Source: Balneicella halophila
GTDB lineage: Bacteria; Bacteroidota; Bacteroidia; Bacteroidales; Balneicellaceae
Direction: 5' to 3'
DNA: 64,000 nt
NCBI RefSeq assembly: GCF_003096835.1
Contig: NZ_QENZ01000005.1
Coordinates: 124,001 to 188,000, forward strand
Part shown: piece by piece, positions 63,236 to 64,000 of the stretch
Layout of the letters: each line of letters opens with the position of its first letter
Position numbering within the stretch: position 1 is the first letter of the stretch
Notes under the pieces: model-generated
Seen by the model: only the letters and a program-made list of their open reading frames with translations
The model's database searches: none
What the model was told of the DNA's origin: nothing
Made by a program: the position numbers and the translations under genes

Positions 63236-64000
63236 CTATCTTTTTACATATTTCATAATTTCTGCAGCAACTTGCTCAGCTGTGAATCCAAATTTTTCAT
63301 CTAAAACCTTAGCTGGTGCAGAGTATCCGAAATGATTTAGTCCAAAAACCGCGCCATTATCACCAACTAAGCCTTCAAGAGTTACGGGCAAGCCAGCAGT
63401 AAGCCCAAATCGGAATTTATCTTTTGGTAAAATTCTTTCTTGATATTCTTTATCTTGGTTGCGGAAGATGCCTTCTGACGGAACAGAAACTAAGCTTACA
63501 TTTACACCTTTTTCATTGAGTATTTGTTTTGCATCCCAAAGCGTTGAAACTTCTGAACCACTTGCTAATAATACCATCTCTGCATTTTCATCTTCATCAA
63601 TAATATAGGCACCTTTCTGTGCTCCTAATGCTTGATTGTATCGATCATCTACAGGAATAGATGGAATATTTTGGCGGGAAAGAATCAAACAAGTTGGAGT
63701 TTTTTTGTTTTCCATTGCCATTTTCCATGCTACGGTAGTTTCGTCAGCATCACAAGGTCGAACAACCATCACAGAAGGTTCTCCAGAGTGATTTTTTAAT
63801 TTCTCCAATAAACGAATTTGTGCTTCGTGCTCAATGGGTTGGTGCGTCGGTCCGTCTTCTCCCACACGGAAAGCATCATGAGTCCAAATATATTTTACAG
63901 GCAACTCCATAAGTGCTGAAAGTCTAACGGCAGGCTTCATATAATCAGAAAATACGAAGAAGGTTCCACACGCAGCAATGACACCACCATGAAGCGCCAT
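63236..64000 (-). CDS. tkt: Transketolase, C-terminal portion (5' end outside window)
   Basis: The 254 residues visible cover the end of the pyrimidine-binding domain (MALHGGVIAACGTFFVFSDYMKPAVRLSALM, YIWTHDAFRVGEDGPTHQPIEHEA) and the C-terminal domain (MVVRPCDADETTVAWKMA, LILSRQNIP, GSEVSTLWDAKQIL, GLNHFGYSAPAKVLDEKFGFTAEQV). Transketolase transfers two-carbon units in the pentose-phosphate pathway using thiamine diphosphate. The open frame reaches the window edge, so the Met at the edge is internal and the N-terminal ThDP-binding half lies beyond. Confidence 0.95.
   Translation of the reverse strand: MALHGGVIAACGTFFVFSDYMKPAVRLSALMELPVKYIWTHDAFRVGEDGPTHQPIEHEAQIRLLEKLKNHSGEPSVMVVRPCDADETTVAWKMAMENKKTPTCLILSRQNIPSIPVDDRYNQALGAQKGAYIIDEDENAEMVLLASGSEVSTLWDAKQILNEKGVNVSLVSVPSEGIFRNQDKEYQERILPKDKFRFGLTAGLPVTLEGLVGDNGAVFGLNHFGYSAPAKVLDEKFGFTAEQVAAEIMKYVKR

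Noticed and set aside
1-64000. CRISPR array, insertion sequence, prophage or integrative element
   Set aside because: No regularly spaced repeats, transposase, integrase or phage structural genes were recognised, and the genes are chromosomal housekeeping types throughout.

Overview
The window is about 64 kb of AT-rich chromosome from a member of the Bacteroidota, most likely order Bacteroidales or Marinilabiliales. The case rests on several signals. Upstream regions carry the TAnnTTTG -7 element, often with TTG/TTTG about 19-21 nt upstream, and clear Shine-Dalgarno sequences are mostly absent. The lineage-typical families DUF4270, DUF2027-Smr, OmpH/Skp lipoproteins and a PorT-like barrel are present. 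So are a paired methylmalonyl-CoA mutase and the characteristic glycogen cluster. No rRNA, tRNA, CRISPR array, insertion sequence or prophage was recognised. This looks like core chromosome with a few unusual genes.

Layout: 1-8.8 kb holds a membrane-protein tail, a GT2 glycosyltransferase, an OmpH/Skp lipoprotein, proline dehydrogenase, SlyD, a small hypothetical, a YgjP/WLM metalloprotease, an XRE regulator with an elaborate upstream repeat, queA, a Smr protein and a zinc metallopeptidase. 8.9-15.9 kb holds a flippase-like membrane protein, an exported superoxide dismutase, a CNNM/CorC-type CBS protein, a tandem pair of paralogous secreted proteins (one broken by an in-frame TAG) and pheT. 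15.9-19.4 kb is a single 1152-residue protein recognised as pyrophosphate-dependent PEP carboxykinase. 19.5-27.3 kb is a MarR-TolC-adaptor-RND efflux operon followed by aroA. 27.3-29.5 kb is hemA-ppk2. 29.8-33.9 kb is mutA-mutB. 34-37 kb has a 'half' glycogen synthase and two lipoproteins. 37.2-44.2 kb has clpC-hemH, then a convergent regulator-hemD-hemL operon and a small [2Fe-2S] BFD-like protein missed by length cut-offs. 45.8-54.7 kb is the glycogen/alpha-glucan cluster, ending in a glycogen synthase-phosphorylase fusion. 54.8-57.3 kb is an ECF sigma/anti-sigma/barrel-less TonB-plug operon and an outer-membrane barrel. 57.4-64 kb has a LuxE-like synthetase, hemE, prfC, a small HTH protein, a thiamine-binding-type protein, hflX and the C-terminal part of transketolase.

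How it fits together: five haem-pathway genes (hemA, hemH, hemL, hemD, hemE) show a C5 tetrapyrrole route spread over four transcription units. Together with the SOD this suggests an organism that meets oxygen. PPi-PEPCK plus methylmalonyl-CoA mutase fits a succinate/propionate-forming central metabolism that saves energy through pyrophosphate, with polyphosphate kinase 2 alongside. Glycogen is handled by a full synthesis and breakdown set.

The most novel-looking item is the gene directly upstream of hemD-hemL (42785-43834). It joins a WYL-regulator-type DNA-binding N-terminus to a PhyH-like 2-oxoglutarate-oxygenase fold in which all three expected iron ligands appear to be replaced. A perfect 8-bp palindrome lies upstream of it. 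It may be a sensor-type transcription factor for tetrapyrrole synthesis. That function is inference.
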